Under the pieces are notes generated by a model. The model made no database searches and had not been told where the DNA came from. It was given only the letters and a program-made list of their open reading frames with translations. Position numbers and translations under genes: made by a program. Positions 17,580 through 26,858 of a stretch of 64,000 nucleotides of DNA are shown one piece after another. Origin of the DNA: Candidatus Omnitrophota bacterium (lineage in GTDB: Bacteria > Omnitrophota > Omnitrophia > Omnitrophales > Aquincolibacteriaceae); NCBI GenBank assembly GCA_030698625.1, contig JAUYMS010000035.1, forward strand, positions 73,950-137,949, given 5' to 3'. Position 1 is the first letter of the stretch. The number at the start of each line of letters is the position of its first letter.

Positions 17580-17960
17580 TTAAGAACCAAACTGCTCAGT
17601 GACCGGCGGATCCTCGGCTCCCAATAGGCAAAGGGTGTCTCCGACCTCCACACAACACTTCGCAATCGTACCTACCGGAAATTCCAACACAGACTTTGCT
17701 GCGAATGCGGTCGGCCCGAAAGTATTGGGTGCCAAAGAAGGGCACACGCGCACCACAACATTCTGACTATTGAGGAAAACCGCGTCGATTGCGAAAGCCA
17801 TTCCGAAGGTGTGGATGCCCTGACAGCGCGTAATCAAGAGACCTTCTTCCTGACCAAGCGCCCGCGCACCGATGAGACCCCTCATCCGTTGGTAAAACTG
17901 GCGAGCTACCTTTACCTTTTGAGCAACTACTTTTCTTTTTGTAATGTCAAATACAACCAT
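17580..17960 (-). CDS. DUF192 family protein
   Basis: 126 aa. It matches the DUF192 pattern: an RMRGLIGARAL segment, the core GIHTFGMAFAIDAVFLNSQNVVVRV (family GMLF...MKNT..PLDIIFI) and a closing EFPVGTI. Many family members are exported, but no signal peptide is visible here. It is the last gene of the Tad operon, 2 bases after tadC. Small DUF192 proteins are often found beside Tad genes; their role is not established. Confidence 0.8.
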   Translation of the reverse strand: MVVFDITKRKVVAQKVKVARQFYQRMRGLIGARALGQEEGLLITRCQGIHTFGMAFAIDAVFLNSQNVVVRVCPSLAPNTFGPTAFAAKSVLEFPVGTIAKCCVEVGDTLCLLGAEDPPVTEQFGS

Positions 17961-17962
17961 AA

Positions 17963-18847
17963 TTAATACCCCACACTTGTGAAATGCCTGAAAATATTGA
18001 TTAGGCTTGGTCCTAGTACGACGATGAAAAGGGTTGGGAATATGAACAAGAGAAGAGGGAAAATCAGTTTTACGGGCATTTTTTGAATTAGCGCGCGTGT
18101 CTCCTCCCTCTTTTTCTTTCGCATGGCAACCGCCTGAATTTTTAATGTCCGCACCAGGCTCGTTCCGAGTTTCATGGCCTGGATAATGGTGCTGGATAGG
18201 CTTTTGACATCATCGAGCGACGTGCGTGCGGCGAGATTCTTGAGGGCCTGTTCGCGGGAGCCGCCTGCCGAAATCTCCTGATTCGTCAGAGTCAATTCAA
18301 CGCTTAACTGGGGCGAGACGCGTTTCTGCTCGGTTGCGACTCGCAGCAGACTTGTGTCCAGCGACATGCCCGCTTCGAGACATACCACCATGAGGTCGAC
18401 GGCATTGGGAAGATTCTTCTGGATCAGGCGCCGACGCTGCATGACCTTTCGAATCATCCACACCCTAAGGAGCAGCATAAAGATGAACGTGAAGAGTCCG
18501 CCGCAGATGACGATGTGAATGGGCGGAAACCCCATAAAATAAAGGAGAGCAACCAGCGTGACCGGGACAAGATAAAAGAACCTGCGCATCTTCATGGCGG
18601 CTTGAAGATCCGAAGCATGGTGTAACCCCATCGCGTTTAGCTTTTTACGCAGCCGCCGCTTGGACGGAGGATCGCTCTTTGAAGGCCTTAAGTCGGCATC
18701 GGCGTTTAGGTTGGATTTGGCAACGCCTTCGCTGAATCGTTTCAACCTGAGCGAAACGGCGCTATGGTCTTTCATCCAGAAGCCGTTCAGTGACAGAATC
18801 GAAAAAAATGCCGCACCGAAAACCATAATTGAAATTGTGAAAAGCAT
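17963..18847 (-). CDS. tadC: Tad pilus inner-membrane platform protein TadC
   Basis: 294 aa with an N-terminal membrane helix, two central membrane helices and one C-terminal helix around a T2SSF (GspF-like) domain. The domain carries LPNAVDLMVVCLEAGMSLDTSLLRVA and later LGTSLVRTLKIQA with a KKKREE cluster, typical of TadC. TadB and TadC form the platform that couples the CpaF ATPase to Flp pilin assembly. An AAGGAAGG stretch lies upstream of the ATG, with a 15-base gap after tadB. Confidence 0.9.
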   Translation of the reverse strand: MLFTISIMVFGAAFFSILSLNGFWMKDHSAVSLRLKRFSEGVAKSNLNADADLRPSKSDPPSKRRLRKKLNAMGLHHASDLQAAMKMRRFFYLVPVTLVALLYFMGFPPIHIVICGGLFTFIFMLLLRVWMIRKVMQRRRLIQKNLPNAVDLMVVCLEAGMSLDTSLLRVATEQKRVSPQLSVELTLTNQEISAGGSREQALKNLAARTSLDDVKSLSSTIIQAMKLGTSLVRTLKIQAVAMRKKKREETRALIQKMPVKLIFPLLLFIFPTLFIVVLGPSLINIFRHFTSVGY

Positions 18848-18862
18848 TGTTGTAGGCCTTCC

Positions 18863-19822
18863 TTAGATGTCGATTTTAACAATCTTACGAATCGTCAGGA
18901 ATCCAAGCATTTGTCCGAACCCTGACAGCCAAAGCAGATTCTTGCCCGCCGGGTCCTCAAAGAGAAAAAGAATGTATTCTTGGTTGATCAGAAATATGGG
19001 CACACCAACGAGAACGGGGAGAAGGCTCAGAATGATCCCCGAAAGTTTAGCTTGTCCGGTCGCCGACAATAGTTCTCTTTTGAGTTCAAAACGCTCGCGG
19101 ATTGTCCCTTCGAGACTATCGAGGAGTTCCGCCAGATTACCGCCGCTTTGGCGCTGAATGGTTACAGACGCAATAAACAAACGCAGGTCGGCTGTATCCA
19201 TTCGGTCCAGCATCTTTTTGAGCGCCTCTTCAAAGCCTTGACCGATTTCCAGTTCTGTGAGCACCCTTTGAAATTCCTGCCCGACGAGGCTGCCCGAATC
19301 TTCCACGACAGCCTCGATGGCCATTTGGATGCTGTATCCGGCACGCAGAGAGCTGGCCATGCGTCCGACCGCGTCGGGGAAGAGACGCGAAAATTCCTTC
19401 ACGCGGCTACCGCGCCTCAGCATGGCGTACGATAGCGGTGTTGCCATTGCCGCAAGAGTTACGAGCAGGGGCAATAGACCTTTCGCGCCGAAGGCCATGA
19501 AGAGGAGATAGACGGTTGCGCCTGTCACAAAGCAGATCAGCACGAGAGTCCCGGTGGAAACATTGAGACCGGCCTGCAGAATGAGAGACCGCAGTTTCTT
19601 AGCGGGTTTGATGTGATTGAGAATTCGGTCTAATAACCGAACATCACTCATCCTGTCCGTGCGGTGGATGAGCAGGGCGTGTGACGCCTGCGCTGTCGGA
19701 TAACGCAGGCGAGTAACCACACGTTGAGTCAGCGCCTCATTTTTGGCACCCGTAAATTTGATCACGAATAACCCAAAGAAAAGTGCGGTCATGAAACTGG
19801 AGAAAGTAATGAAACCAATCAT
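18863..19822 (-). CDS. tadB: Tad pilus inner-membrane platform protein TadB
   Basis: 319 aa, paralogous in fold to TadC. It has an N-terminal helix, two membrane helices near 100-135, a T2SSF domain ([18 protein letters not shown] ... [16 protein letters not shown] ... [18 protein letters not shown]) and C-terminal helices. The start ATG overlaps the stop of cpaF by 4 bases (ATGA), indicating translational coupling. Length is normal for the family. Confidence 0.92.
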   Translation of the reverse strand: MIGFITFSSFMTALFFGLFVIKFTGAKNEALTQRVVTRLRYPTAQASHALLIHRTDRMSDVRLLDRILNHIKPAKKLRSLILQAGLNVSTGTLVLICFVTGATVYLLFMAFGAKGLLPLLVTLAAMATPLSYAMLRRGSRVKEFSRLFPDAVGRMASSLRAGYSIQMAIEAVVEDSGSLVGQEFQRVLTELEIGQGFEEALKKMLDRMDTADLRLFIASVTIQRQSGGNLAELLDSLEGTIRERFELKRELLSATGQAKLSGIILSLLPVLVGVPIFLINQEYILFLFEDPAGKNLLWLSGFGQMLGFLTIRKIVKIDI

Positions 19823-21171
19823 TGTCGAAGTGCCCCTTCGAAAGTTGGCAGCCGCACATTGTCTAACAAGCCGGCCTTTTCAAGCCTATCGAGAAATTGC
19901 GGCCGGACGCCTGTAAATTTGTAGTCGCCCATAATCGTTTGTGTGCTGGAGACTCCTTTTCTTTCGAAGTTCATGATGTCCTGCATCGAAATGACATTAC
20001 CTTCCATGCCCGTAATCTCGGAAAGACTGACCATGCGCCTGACGCCGTCCGCCATGCGGCTGACTTGTATGATGACGTCGATAGCCGAGGAGATTTGACG
20101 GTTGAGGGTCCACTCGACCATATTGCTTTCCGCCATAAGTACCATCGTCGATAGACGGTGGACCGCGTCACGTGTTGAGTTTGCGTGAATCGTGGTCAGA
20201 GATCCTTCATGTCCGGTATTCATGGCTTGAAGCATGTCAAGAGCCTCGGGGCCGCGAACCTCTCCGACGAGAATGCGGTCCGGCCGCATGCGTAGGGAGT
20301 TTCTTACCAGATCTCTTTGGAGGATTTGCCCCTTCCCCTCAACATTGGCAGGTCGCGTTTCGAGACGGACGACATGAATTTGCTGCAACTGAAGTTCGGC
20401 GGCGTCCTCAATGGTGATGATACGTTCGCTGTTGGGGATGAATCCCGATAGAACATTGAGGAGTGTTGTTTTTCCCGAACCCGTCCCCCCCGATATGAGA
20501 ATGTTGAGTCTTGCCTTGACGATAAGTTCGAGCAGGGTTGCGATCTCTTGATTGATAGTTCCGAGCGAAACGAGATCCTGCGAGCGAAGCGGATCTTTGC
20601 GGAACCGGCGAATGGAGAGACTGGGGCCGTTGAGCGCCAAGGGAGCAATAACGGCGTTAACGCGGGAACCGTCCGGGAGCCGGGCATCCACCATGGGGGT
20701 GGATTCGTCGATGCGCCGGCCGACCCGAGAAACAATGCGTTCAATAATTTGTCGCAAGTGGAGATCGTCTCGGAATATGACCTCGGTTAATTCCAGCTTC
20801 CCAAAGCGCTCCACAAACGTTTGTGCGGGGCTATTGACCAGGATGTCGCTTATTGTCGGGTCCGCAAGCAACGGTTCCAACGGTCCGAGACCGAAGGTTT
20901 CATCACAAACCTCGCGAATGAGTTTTTTTTCTTCGGCCTGATTCAGGGGAATCTTGCTTTCCGCCAGGAGATTTACCAGGATTAGCTGGATTTCTTCACG
21001 GGCCTTGTCGCGATCAAGTTTGAAGAGGTTGCCGAGGTCGATGTGGCGGATGAGATCCTGGTGCATCTTGGCTTTGAGATCCTGGTAGTGATTTTCTCGT
21101 ACAGCCACGGGATCCTTCGGGTTGACCTCCGGTTCGACGGTTTCCTTTTGGAGTCTTTTAATGAGTGCCAT
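19819..21171 (-). CDS. cpaF: Tad pilus assembly ATPase CpaF/TadA
   Basis: 450 aa secretion ATPase that powers Flp pilus assembly from the cytoplasmic face. It shows the CpaF N-terminal domain ([21 protein letters not shown]), Walker [14 protein letters not shown], Walker B/Asp box around [16 protein letters not shown] and the His box LTTIHANS. The N-terminal 80 residues are charged and helical. The start codon lies inside the 3' end of cpaE (14-base overlap). Confidence 0.95.
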   Translation of the reverse strand: MALIKRLQKETVEPEVNPKDPVAVRENHYQDLKAKMHQDLIRHIDLGNLFKLDRDKAREEIQLILVNLLAESKIPLNQAEEKKLIREVCDETFGLGPLEPLLADPTISDILVNSPAQTFVERFGKLELTEVIFRDDLHLRQIIERIVSRVGRRIDESTPMVDARLPDGSRVNAVIAPLALNGPSLSIRRFRKDPLRSQDLVSLGTINQEIATLLELIVKARLNILISGGTGSGKTTLLNVLSGFIPNSERIITIEDAAELQLQQIHVVRLETRPANVEGKGQILQRDLVRNSLRMRPDRILVGEVRGPEALDMLQAMNTGHEGSLTTIHANSTRDAVHRLSTMVLMAESNMVEWTLNRQISSAIDVIIQVSRMADGVRRMVSLSEITGMEGNVISMQDIMNFERKGVSSTQTIMGDYKFTGVRPQFLDRLEKAGLLDNVRLPTFEGALRQ

Positions 21172-22321
21172 GAGGTGACTCCGTGCTATGCGGCCGGAAA
21201 AGGCCGGAAACGAAGGCTTCGAGCGATTTCACGAGCTTTGAGTTTTTATTAAGTTCCGCAAGCGGGATTCCCTGATTGGCAGATTCTAAGGCAAGCTGTG
21301 TGTCATTCTCGAGCCTGTGCGCGACCGGATATTGCAGGCTTTGTTCGAGGACGTCGGTGTCTATTTCACCTTTCATGTGCCAGCGGTTGAGTACCAGCTT
21401 GACCTTCTCGTGAGGGTACTCAAGCTTTCTAAACATCTTGAGCGCGGCCCGGGTATTGCTCAGACTGGGAAGATCAGGGGTCGTTAGCAATACCACCAAG
21501 TCTGAGGCATCCAGGCATGCGAGAGCCGTTGCCGACATTTCGTGTCCGACATCGAGCAAGGTATATTGAAAGGCGTCTTTAAATACGTCGAGCATATTGG
21601 CTGCTACAAGATCTGAAATGAGTTCTGCTTCCTCGGGTTCTTTGGGACAGGGTAGGACCGAAACGCCGGAGCTGTGGGCTTGTAGGGAGTTCTGCAGGAG
21701 CTTGTGATCAATGCGCTTGAGATCTTTGGTGAGATTGAGCAGGGTGTACTGGGGGATAACGTCCAACATTTCGGCAACGTTGCCGTGTTGGAGGACGAAA
21801 TCGGCCAGGAGCACCTGTCCCGAACCCTTCTTTGCCAGAGCAACGGCGGTGTTGACGGCAACCATGGTGGAGCCGACACCTCCTTTGGAGGAGAAAAAGC
21901 TTACAATCCGATGTATGTCGTGCGGCTGACCGGGCTGACGTTGACGATTCCATTGTTCCACGCGTTTCATGAAATGGTCCACGTCAGCCCGGTCGAGGGG
22001 CTGCTTGAGAAAATCCCGCGTGCCGAGCCGCATATACTCAACCGCTTCTTCGGTGGCAAGACCGCTCGAGCTCAGAACCCAATAACTATCGGGGTACCGC
22101 CCGCTAAGCGTGTGAAGAATATTACGTGCCTCGGCCTTGCAACGCTCCGAGTTGCAGATGACTACCCGCGAGCATTCTTGATCGAGTGCTTTCTGCACAT
22201 CGGAGTAGCACGCCTTTTGAATCTTAAGACCTTCGTGGATGCCTTGAAGCCCCCGAAATAGGGTGTCCTCATCGCCCTCCACGACTAGAATTGAATTTTG
22301 ATTATTGTGATTAGGGGTCAT
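21158..22321 (-). CDS. cpaE: Tad pilus localisation ATPase CpaE/TadZ
   Basis: 387 aa. The N-terminal 120 residues form a pseudo-receiver fold (VVEGDED ... [11 protein letters not shown]) without a clear phosphoacceptor Asp. Next comes a MinD/ParA-type ATPase with deviant Walker [16 protein letters not shown], switch region [15 protein letters not shown] and LLDVGHEMS. In other bacteria CpaE/TadZ sets the polar site of the Tad machine. Start and stop are coupled to neighbours: TAATG with cpaB and a 14-base overlap with cpaF. It directly follows cpaB, where many loci have a secretin gene. Confidence 0.92.
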   Translation of the reverse strand: MTPNHNNQNSILVVEGDEDTLFRGLQGIHEGLKIQKACYSDVQKALDQECSRVVICNSERCKAEARNILHTLSGRYPDSYWVLSSSGLATEEAVEYMRLGTRDFLKQPLDRADVDHFMKRVEQWNRQRQPGQPHDIHRIVSFFSSKGGVGSTMVAVNTAVALAKKGSGQVLLADFVLQHGNVAEMLDVIPQYTLLNLTKDLKRIDHKLLQNSLQAHSSGVSVLPCPKEPEEAELISDLVAANMLDVFKDAFQYTLLDVGHEMSATALACLDASDLVVLLTTPDLPSLSNTRAALKMFRKLEYPHEKVKLVLNRWHMKGEIDTDVLEQSLQYPVAHRLENDTQLALESANQGIPLAELNKNSKLVKSLEAFVSGLFRPHSTESPHGTH

Positions 22322-22971
22322 TATTTGCTTCTCCCATTCCTGATAAGAAGCTCTATGATGCCCTCATTGCGCGCATTGAGGATCGGATCAGCCTCGTGCG
22401 GAGGTACAAGTAACATCACTTCCATGGTCTTCGGCAGCCGGTCGCCGCGCGTGTCACCGAATTGATGATCGACCGACAATACCTGAACCGATGTGGCAAT
22501 GAGGCGTGTATCGGAAACATTTCCTCCGACAATGGAAAGCACATCGACGATGCTACCTTTCTCCATGAACCTGGCCAGCGCTTCGGATCTAGGCACCGAT
22601 ACGACCACGGCCCGCATGTTTTCCGGGATGAGGGCGGAGAGGCTTTCGCCGTCCTTCAGGAGTTTTGCGCGGGTCAGGGGTTCCTCGGCAATCATATTTG
22701 AACGTAAGATGGAGCCGACGAGTTCGCGGGGGCTGTGAAAATAATCACTACCTGCAATAGGGTTGGGCCATTCCTGAACCGTAAGATCCGTCAGTGTGAG
22801 TTTGATGCCGACCGAAAGATTATGCCGAGCTACGACAACGGGTACGGTTCGGGGCGTGCTGGCAATCGAGACACTCTCTTGCCCGTGCAGAAAATTATAG
22901 ATGCCGACACTTGCGAAAATCGCGAACATGAAGGCCATTAATAAGGGAACGTATTTCTTCCAGAGGCTCAT
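22321..22971 (-). CDS. cpaB: Flp pilus assembly protein CpaB (SAF domain)
   Basis: 216 aa. It has an N-terminal signal anchor (VPLLMAFMFAIFASVGIYNFL), then a SAF domain (VVVARHNLSVGIKLTLTDLTVQEWP ... VGSILRSNMIAEEPLTRAKL) and the CpaB/RcpC C-terminal region (MRAVVVSVPRSEALARFMEKGSIVDVLSI ... VQVLSVD). It is a periplasmic assembly factor of Tad systems. The start is one base after the cpaA stop (TAAGATG). Confidence 0.92.
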   Translation of the reverse strand: MSLWKKYVPLLMAFMFAIFASVGIYNFLHGQESVSIASTPRTVPVVVARHNLSVGIKLTLTDLTVQEWPNPIAGSDYFHSPRELVGSILRSNMIAEEPLTRAKLLKDGESLSALIPENMRAVVVSVPRSEALARFMEKGSIVDVLSIVGGNVSDTRLIATSVQVLSVDHQFGDTRGDRLPKTMEVMLLVPPHEADPILNARNEGIIELLIRNGRSK

Positions 22972-22972
22972 C

Positions 22973-23482
22973 TTAGAGTCCTCCCAAAACGCATAGCGAT
23001 AAATAACCGCATAGCATTGTTATCGCGTACGGAATTCTTAACGGTTCCGAGGTGAAAGGAACTTCTGTTTCCGAGGGCATGCGGTGATAAGTCAGGAAAT
23101 AGAACATCCGGTACTTTAAGCCCTCCCAGGTCATCCGCCATGCCTTGCTTCTTGTGATCTCCACGGCAGAAAGCACACCGCCCATCACGGCGCTGGCCAG
23201 AAAGACATGGAGCAAAATGATAGGGCCGACAAAGGCCCCGATTGCGGCAAGAAGCTTAACGTCACCGCCCCCCATGCCGCCTAAGGCGAATGGGATATAA
23301 AGAAGTGCAATGCCGAGTGCGAATCCTGCAAGGCTTGCCATGAACCCGTCGCTTCCTGCTGTGACTGTTTGGAATAGGATGCCTGCTAATGCCATAGGCA
23401 ACGTGAGGAGATTAGGTACCTTCCGGTAGCGGTGATCGATGGCGCTGGCGATTCCGAGTGTTGCAATTAATGCGAAGTTCAT
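22973..23482 (-). CDS. cpaA: Prepilin peptidase CpaA/TadV (A24A)
   Basis: 169 aa, polytopic. It carries both catalytic Asp sites of A24 aspartic peptidases: ASAIDHRYRKVPN and the GxGD motif in GMGGGDVKLLAAIGA. The N-methyltransferase domain of larger PilD enzymes is absent, as usual for Tad peptidases. It should cleave the Flp prepilin encoded just upstream. The ribosome site AAGGAG sits 8 bases before the ATG, and a strong hairpin separates it from flp. Confidence 0.93.
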   Translation of the reverse strand: MNFALIATLGIASAIDHRYRKVPNLLTLPMALAGILFQTVTAGSDGFMASLAGFALGIALLYIPFALGGMGGGDVKLLAAIGAFVGPIILLHVFLASAVMGGVLSAVEITRSKAWRMTWEGLKYRMFYFLTYHRMPSETEVPFTSEPLRIPYAITMLCGYLSLCVLGGL

Positions 23483-23499
23483 GACTATTTCTCCTTTTC

Positions 23500-23542
23500 T
23501 GAGGAGTTCGCCCGGAAGGTTCTCTGCCGGGCGAACTCCTCA
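23500..23542 (-). terminator. 16-bp hairpin between flp and cpaA
   Basis: TGAGGAGTTCGCCCGG (23500-23515) and its exact reverse complement (23527-23542) flank an 11-base loop. On the transcribed minus strand it starts 12 bases past the flp stop. No T-run follows, so rather than a full terminator it is probably an attenuator or a 3' stabiliser that keeps pilin mRNA above the downstream assembly genes. Confidence 0.7.
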
Positions 23543-23554
23543 AACCTCCCTTAC

Positions 23555-23737
23555 TTACACTACCGGCGGCGTGCTTCCGGCGAGCTGACTGTCGACGGCT
23601 TGAAAAAACCCCGCAATACGCGGTCCCAAAGCAACCAGAACGGCGATAACCGCAATGGAAATCAAGGCAATCAATAGTCCGTACTCGACCATTGTCTGCC
23701 CGCTTTCATCGTGAAAAAGTTTCATTATGTTTTTCAT
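23555..23737 (-). CDS. flp: Flp major pilin precursor
   Basis: 60 aa from the ATG at 23737, which has a perfect AGGAGGT ribosome site 7 bases upstream; an in-frame GTG at 23746 lies inside that site and was rejected. It has a short leader, the type IVb processing site G/QTMVEYGLL with Glu at position 5 of the mature form, then one hydrophobic helix (LLIALISIAVIAVLVAL). This is the pilus subunit, matured by the CpaA peptidase downstream. Confidence 0.93.
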   Translation of the reverse strand: MKNIMKLFHDESGQTMVEYGLLIALISIAVIAVLVALGPRIAGFFQAVDSQLAGSTPPVV

Positions 23738-23778
23738 CTGAGGCACCTCCTTTTCTTAAGATTAGTACTGCCTGCTGA

Positions 23779-24765
23779 TTACGCGACTAAGCGCGGTTTT
23801 GCTAAACTGTTATTCGGCGGTGCATTCGGGTCTGTGACCAGCACTGACGAAGCGTAGTAGACGATCTCCGCTTTGATATAGCGCGCGGCGGGATTGCCGT
23901 TCAGCTTTACGTCTCGAATACGCACACCCAAAATAGAGATAACGTTAAAAATGGCATTGTCACCTTCGTAGACGACGCTTTGATGGACCGGCAGGAATAC
24001 AATCTCGTTTAAGATGATGTGGAATGAATTTAACAAGGAATTGCCTGTGATGCCGGGACTCCCCGGGACGGGTACCGAGCCGCCCGGGGGGATGGTAAAG
24101 TCGGAGTCATAGCCTTCCTCGATATACTGACGCAGCTCCGGGACGTCGTTTGAGCCATAGTCCAGGTCCAGAAACCCAAAATTCCCCGGTGCGTCGTCGC
24201 GCGGATGAATGTCGATGACAGAGCCCAGATCATATTCTCCGTCGAGATCCTGATCGACGACGAAGTTGATCACGGAATAGGGGATAAGCCGGTTCTTTCC
24301 CTTTACGCCGACGATATGATTGTCGAGGGCCGCGCGTGCTACGGCACGGACATTGGAGTAGCCCTGTCCCAAGATTTGCCCGAAGAACAAGGGGAGTGCG
24401 CCGGACGGCGAATTCTCATCGCGGCGCGCCATGACCCAGGTGCTGTTAATCGGACTCTCGCCTGCATAAAATGTGGAAGTCAAATAATCATAATGGCCTA
24501 GCACAACGCCGCTGTCTTCAATGAGAATCTGGGAACCGGCCACATAGTGAGATTGCCCAAAATCAAGCGCCTTGTCGCGGGCGACCTCTGTGCCTTGCGG
24601 AATTCCCATCACGGAAGCAAGGGCCGCCGCATCCGCAGTGTTCTGAAGCTGAGATTTGGTGACGTAGATATGTCCCAGGTCGGTGACCAATGCGGAAAAA
24701 CTTAGAAAGACGAGAAGGGCCGCACCGGCGCTCACAAAGACATAGCCTTTTTCGTTAAGCTTCAC
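23779..24765 (-). CDS. TadG-like pilus-associated protein
   Basis: 328 aa from a GTG inside the 3' end of tadE (11-base overlap). The N-terminus NEKGYVFVSAGAALLVFLSFSALVTDLGHIYVTKSQLQNTADAAALA is the TadE/TadG pseudopilin-like helix typical of TadG, followed by a periplasmic region of about 270 residues. There is an acidic DQDLDGEYDLG segment that could bind calcium. It is shorter than TadG proteins with a vWA domain, and no MIDAS motif is visible. It probably anchors or regulates the pilus. Confidence 0.82.
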   Translation of the reverse strand: MKLNEKGYVFVSAGAALLVFLSFSALVTDLGHIYVTKSQLQNTADAAALASVMGIPQGTEVARDKALDFGQSHYVAGSQILIEDSGVVLGHYDYLTSTFYAGESPINSTWVMARRDENSPSGALPLFFGQILGQGYSNVRAVARAALDNHIVGVKGKNRLIPYSVINFVVDQDLDGEYDLGSVIDIHPRDDAPGNFGFLDLDYGSNDVPELRQYIEEGYDSDFTIPPGGSVPVPGSPGITGNSLLNSFHIILNEIVFLPVHQSVVYEGDNAIFNVISILGVRIRDVKLNGNPAARYIKAEIVYYASSVLVTDPNAPPNNSLAKPRLVA

Positions 24766-25186
24766 GGCGCATCACCACCCTCGAATTCAGATCCAAATGA
24801 TTGTTCATTCCGGGAATCCAAACGGCAAGGCCCGAAGTGTAATCGTAATTGATAGAAACCTGTACGGCTTCAGATCCGTTGATGTCTTCAAAAATAGGTG
24901 TGACGGTGACCATCGAAAGATTCACGCCTGTTCGGGTCAGGTAATCGGACGCCACGTCTCCGGCAACGGTGAGTGCTTCGGTGTCATCCATGTAAACGGC
25001 GCCTTGCCGTGCCCCTTCGCGAGCGGCATTGGTAAGGGCCTGTTGAATCATGAGTACGCGGCCGAATTCCAGGATACCGAGGAGGAGAACAAAAATGATG
25101 GGTAACATGAGGGCGGCCTCCAAGACCACCGAGCCCCTTTCCGACTTTTTCGCTTTCACTGCCTCTGTTTTCGTTTTTGTTTTCAT
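24755..25186 (-). CDS. tadE: TadE-like pseudopilin
   Basis: 143 aa from the ATG at 25186, which has AGAGGA about 9 bases upstream. The frame runs upstream to 25600, but that part lacks family features and overlaps a divergent gene. The sequence ERGSVVLEAALMLPIIFVLLLGILEFGRVLMIQQALTNAAREGAR is the classic TadE signature: a charged leader, Glu in the hydrophobic helix and the AAREGAR motif. It is the first gene of the minus-strand Tad operon. Confidence 0.9.
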   Translation of the reverse strand: MKTKTKTEAVKAKKSERGSVVLEAALMLPIIFVLLLGILEFGRVLMIQQALTNAAREGARQGAVYMDDTEALTVAGDVASDYLTRTGVNLSMVTVTPIFEDINGSEAVQVSINYDYTSGLAVWIPGMNNHLDLNSRVVMRREA

Positions 25187-25279
25187 GTCACTTTGTCCTC
25201 TAATAGACAACGTAATTGACGAGGGCAGGTCCCTCAAGCGGATGGGGGTGACTTTCTCAGAATGGACAGATCGTCTGAT

Positions 25280-25308
25280 TTGACAAGACGCTCTGAAAGT
25301 GCTACTTT
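25280..25308 (+). promoter_or_regulatory. Sigma-70 promoter of XRE-cupin gene
   Basis: TTGACA (25280-25285), an ideal 17-base spacer, then TACTTT (25303-25308). The ATG at 25395 would give a leader of about 80 bases. Confidence 0.6.
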
Positions 25309-25310
25309 CA
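25294..25310. promoter_or_regulatory. Operator-like inverted repeat over the -10 box
   Basis: TGAAAGT-gct-ACTTTCA, a perfect 7-bp inverted repeat, covers the -10 box of the XRE-cupin promoter. This is the expected place for an autorepressor site. Confidence 0.5.
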
Positions 25311-25394
25311 AGTAAGGAAAGCGGAAAGGCTGGGTTGGTACATGCGATTTGCCGAAATGAAACTTTGTTCTGCCATACCCCGGAGGTGGAGTCG

Positions 25395-26036
25395 ATGTAC
25401 GAGGAGATAGGCAAGAAGCTAAGAGAGAAAAATAATGAGGAAGTACCCAAGGGAGAGGCCCCGGATTTTGCCAAGGCCATAAAGCGTTTAAGGCAGGACG
25501 GCGGGCTGTCTTTGGAAAAGCTCTCGGAGCAGACGGCCATCAATAAGCAAACCCTCCACAGTATTGAAAACCGGTCTATTCGTAATCCGTCATTCCCCAA
25601 CCTGGAGAAGATTGCAACGGCCGTCGGCGTCTCGGTGAACGATCTGCTGCTTATGGCACGGGCCGAGTTCCGCGGGAACCTCTTTAAGACGACGGCTGCA
25701 CAGAGGTGGACCGTTTCCTTTGAAGGCGATAAGGGGTTTTCTGTGCATTCCTATTCACCGCCTGGCGCCAGCCAGCGTGATTTTTTCATCGGCGTCATCA
25801 CCATCAAAGGAGGAAAAAAGCTCAAGCATTGGCAGTTTACAGCCCATGCGAAGGCCTGTATCCAACCTTGGGAAGGTGACATTCTCTTTACGTATCATGG
25901 TATGAACTGGAGGAGAGAGGAGCGTGTTAGTGCCAATGAGACGTTGTACTACGATGCCTTTATCCCACACACCTTTGAGAATCTCTCTGAGAAGTCGAAC
26001 CGGGTTCTGCTAGTAACCTATCCGTCTATATTCTGA
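25395..26036 (+). CDS. XRE-family HTH regulator with cupin domain
   Basis: 213 aa. An XRE-type HTH (FAKAIKRLRQDGGLSLEKLSEQTAINKQTLHSIENRS...PNLEKIATAVGVSVNDLL, about 25-90) is followed by a cupin-like beta-barrel (about 105-213) with WQFTAHAKACIQPWEGDILFTYHG and FIPHTFENLS, the layout of small-molecule-sensing XRE-cupin repressors. The ATG at 25395 has GGAGGTGGA upstream and was preferred over an in-frame ATG at 25299. It is divergent from tadE with 208 bases between, so it may control the pilus operon as well as itself. The effector is unknown. Its 3' end overlaps the convergent gene by 19 bases. Confidence 0.87.
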   Translation: MYEEIGKKLREKNNEEVPKGEAPDFAKAIKRLRQDGGLSLEKLSEQTAINKQTLHSIENRSIRNPSFPNLEKIATAVGVSVNDLLLMARAEFRGNLFKTTAAQRWTVSFEGDKGFSVHSYSPPGASQRDFFIGVITIKGGKKLKHWQFTAHAKACIQPWEGDILFTYHGMNWRREERVSANETLYYDAFIPHTFENLSEKSNRVLLVTYPSIF

Positions 26037-26833
26037 TCTACAGGAGGCGTGTGCAGTGCAAGGTGGTATTTCTCACACGCATCAAGCACGCATTTTTCAA
26101 GAACTTCAAGATCCATAGGTTTAGGCACAATCGGGTAACCGCGCCGCTTGAGTTCATTAATTCGTTCACCCAAAGCAGCGGTCACGATAACCACGAATTT
26201 CGGTTTTGGGGGATTTTCACTGGCCTCTAGAATCTTGGCCACTTCGGTGCCTTTGAGTATCGGCATGGTCAAGTCCAAGATCGCCAGGTTACAGATCTTT
26301 TCTTTGAAAGTATCGACCGCCTCCTGGCCGTCGGCGGCCAGATGGACTTCAATGCCCAGAGGCTTAAAGAGATCCGCCAAAATTTCGCTTACGCCGGATT
26401 CGTCATCAGCAACAAGCATGCGGGCATATTCCGGCTTGGTCTCCTTTTGAACCGTCGGGAGCAGCGCTTTGACGACTTTACTTAGTTGCGACGAATTGAT
26501 AGGCTTGGCAAGTGTCTCATCGGGCTTTGCCGCCCGCAAGATGTCAGGCGACGTGTCCTCCGGAATAATGCCGACTACGGAAAGCTTAGGATGACTCGTA
26601 CGAATTTGAACCAGAGTATCAGTGTACGCTTGGATTGACGGGCTTACGTCGCATATGAGCAAAACGGGCTCGAATGCATTTGCCTTGGCCATCGTCTCCA
26701 TGGGGGATGCGGCTAGCGCCACTTCGAACGATCCAAGAAGCGGGACAAAGTTAAGGAGGTATGCGGTGACCTCCGGGTCCAGGCTGGCGACCAGTATTTT
26801 TTTGACATCTTTCATGGGTGCCTCAGCGACCAT
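26018..26833 (-). CDS. Double receiver-domain protein
   Basis: 271 aa with two receiver folds. The first (about 10-125) is degenerate: its acidic pocket is ASLDPE and the Asp site is LLICDVSP. The second (about 135-255) is complete: VADDES, phosphoacceptor Asp in LAILDLTMP, Thr in VIVTAALG and Lys in VPKPM. There is no output domain. The start may be the ATG at 26833 or an internal ATG at 26815 with GAGG 5 bases upstream. It is divergent from the large signalling operon at 27078. Confidence 0.83.
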   Translation of the reverse strand: MVAEAPMKDVKKILVASLDPEVTAYLLNFVPLLGSFEVALAASPMETMAKANAFEPVLLICDVSPSIQAYTDTLVQIRTSHPKLSVVGIIPEDTSPDILRAAKPDETLAKPINSSQLSKVVKALLPTVQKETKPEYARMLVADDESGVSEILADLFKPLGIEVHLAADGQEAVDTFKEKICNLAILDLTMPILKGTEVAKILEASENPPKPKFVVIVTAALGERINELKRRGYPIVPKPMDLEVLEKCVLDACEKYHLALHTPPVDQNIDG

Positions 26834-26858
26834 ATAAAAACCTTACATGTCAGATAAG

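Noticed and set aside
25187-25600. Longer N-terminus for tadE
   Set aside because: The extension overlaps the divergent XRE-cupin gene and puts about 138 residues before the TadE leader, which must be near the N-terminus.
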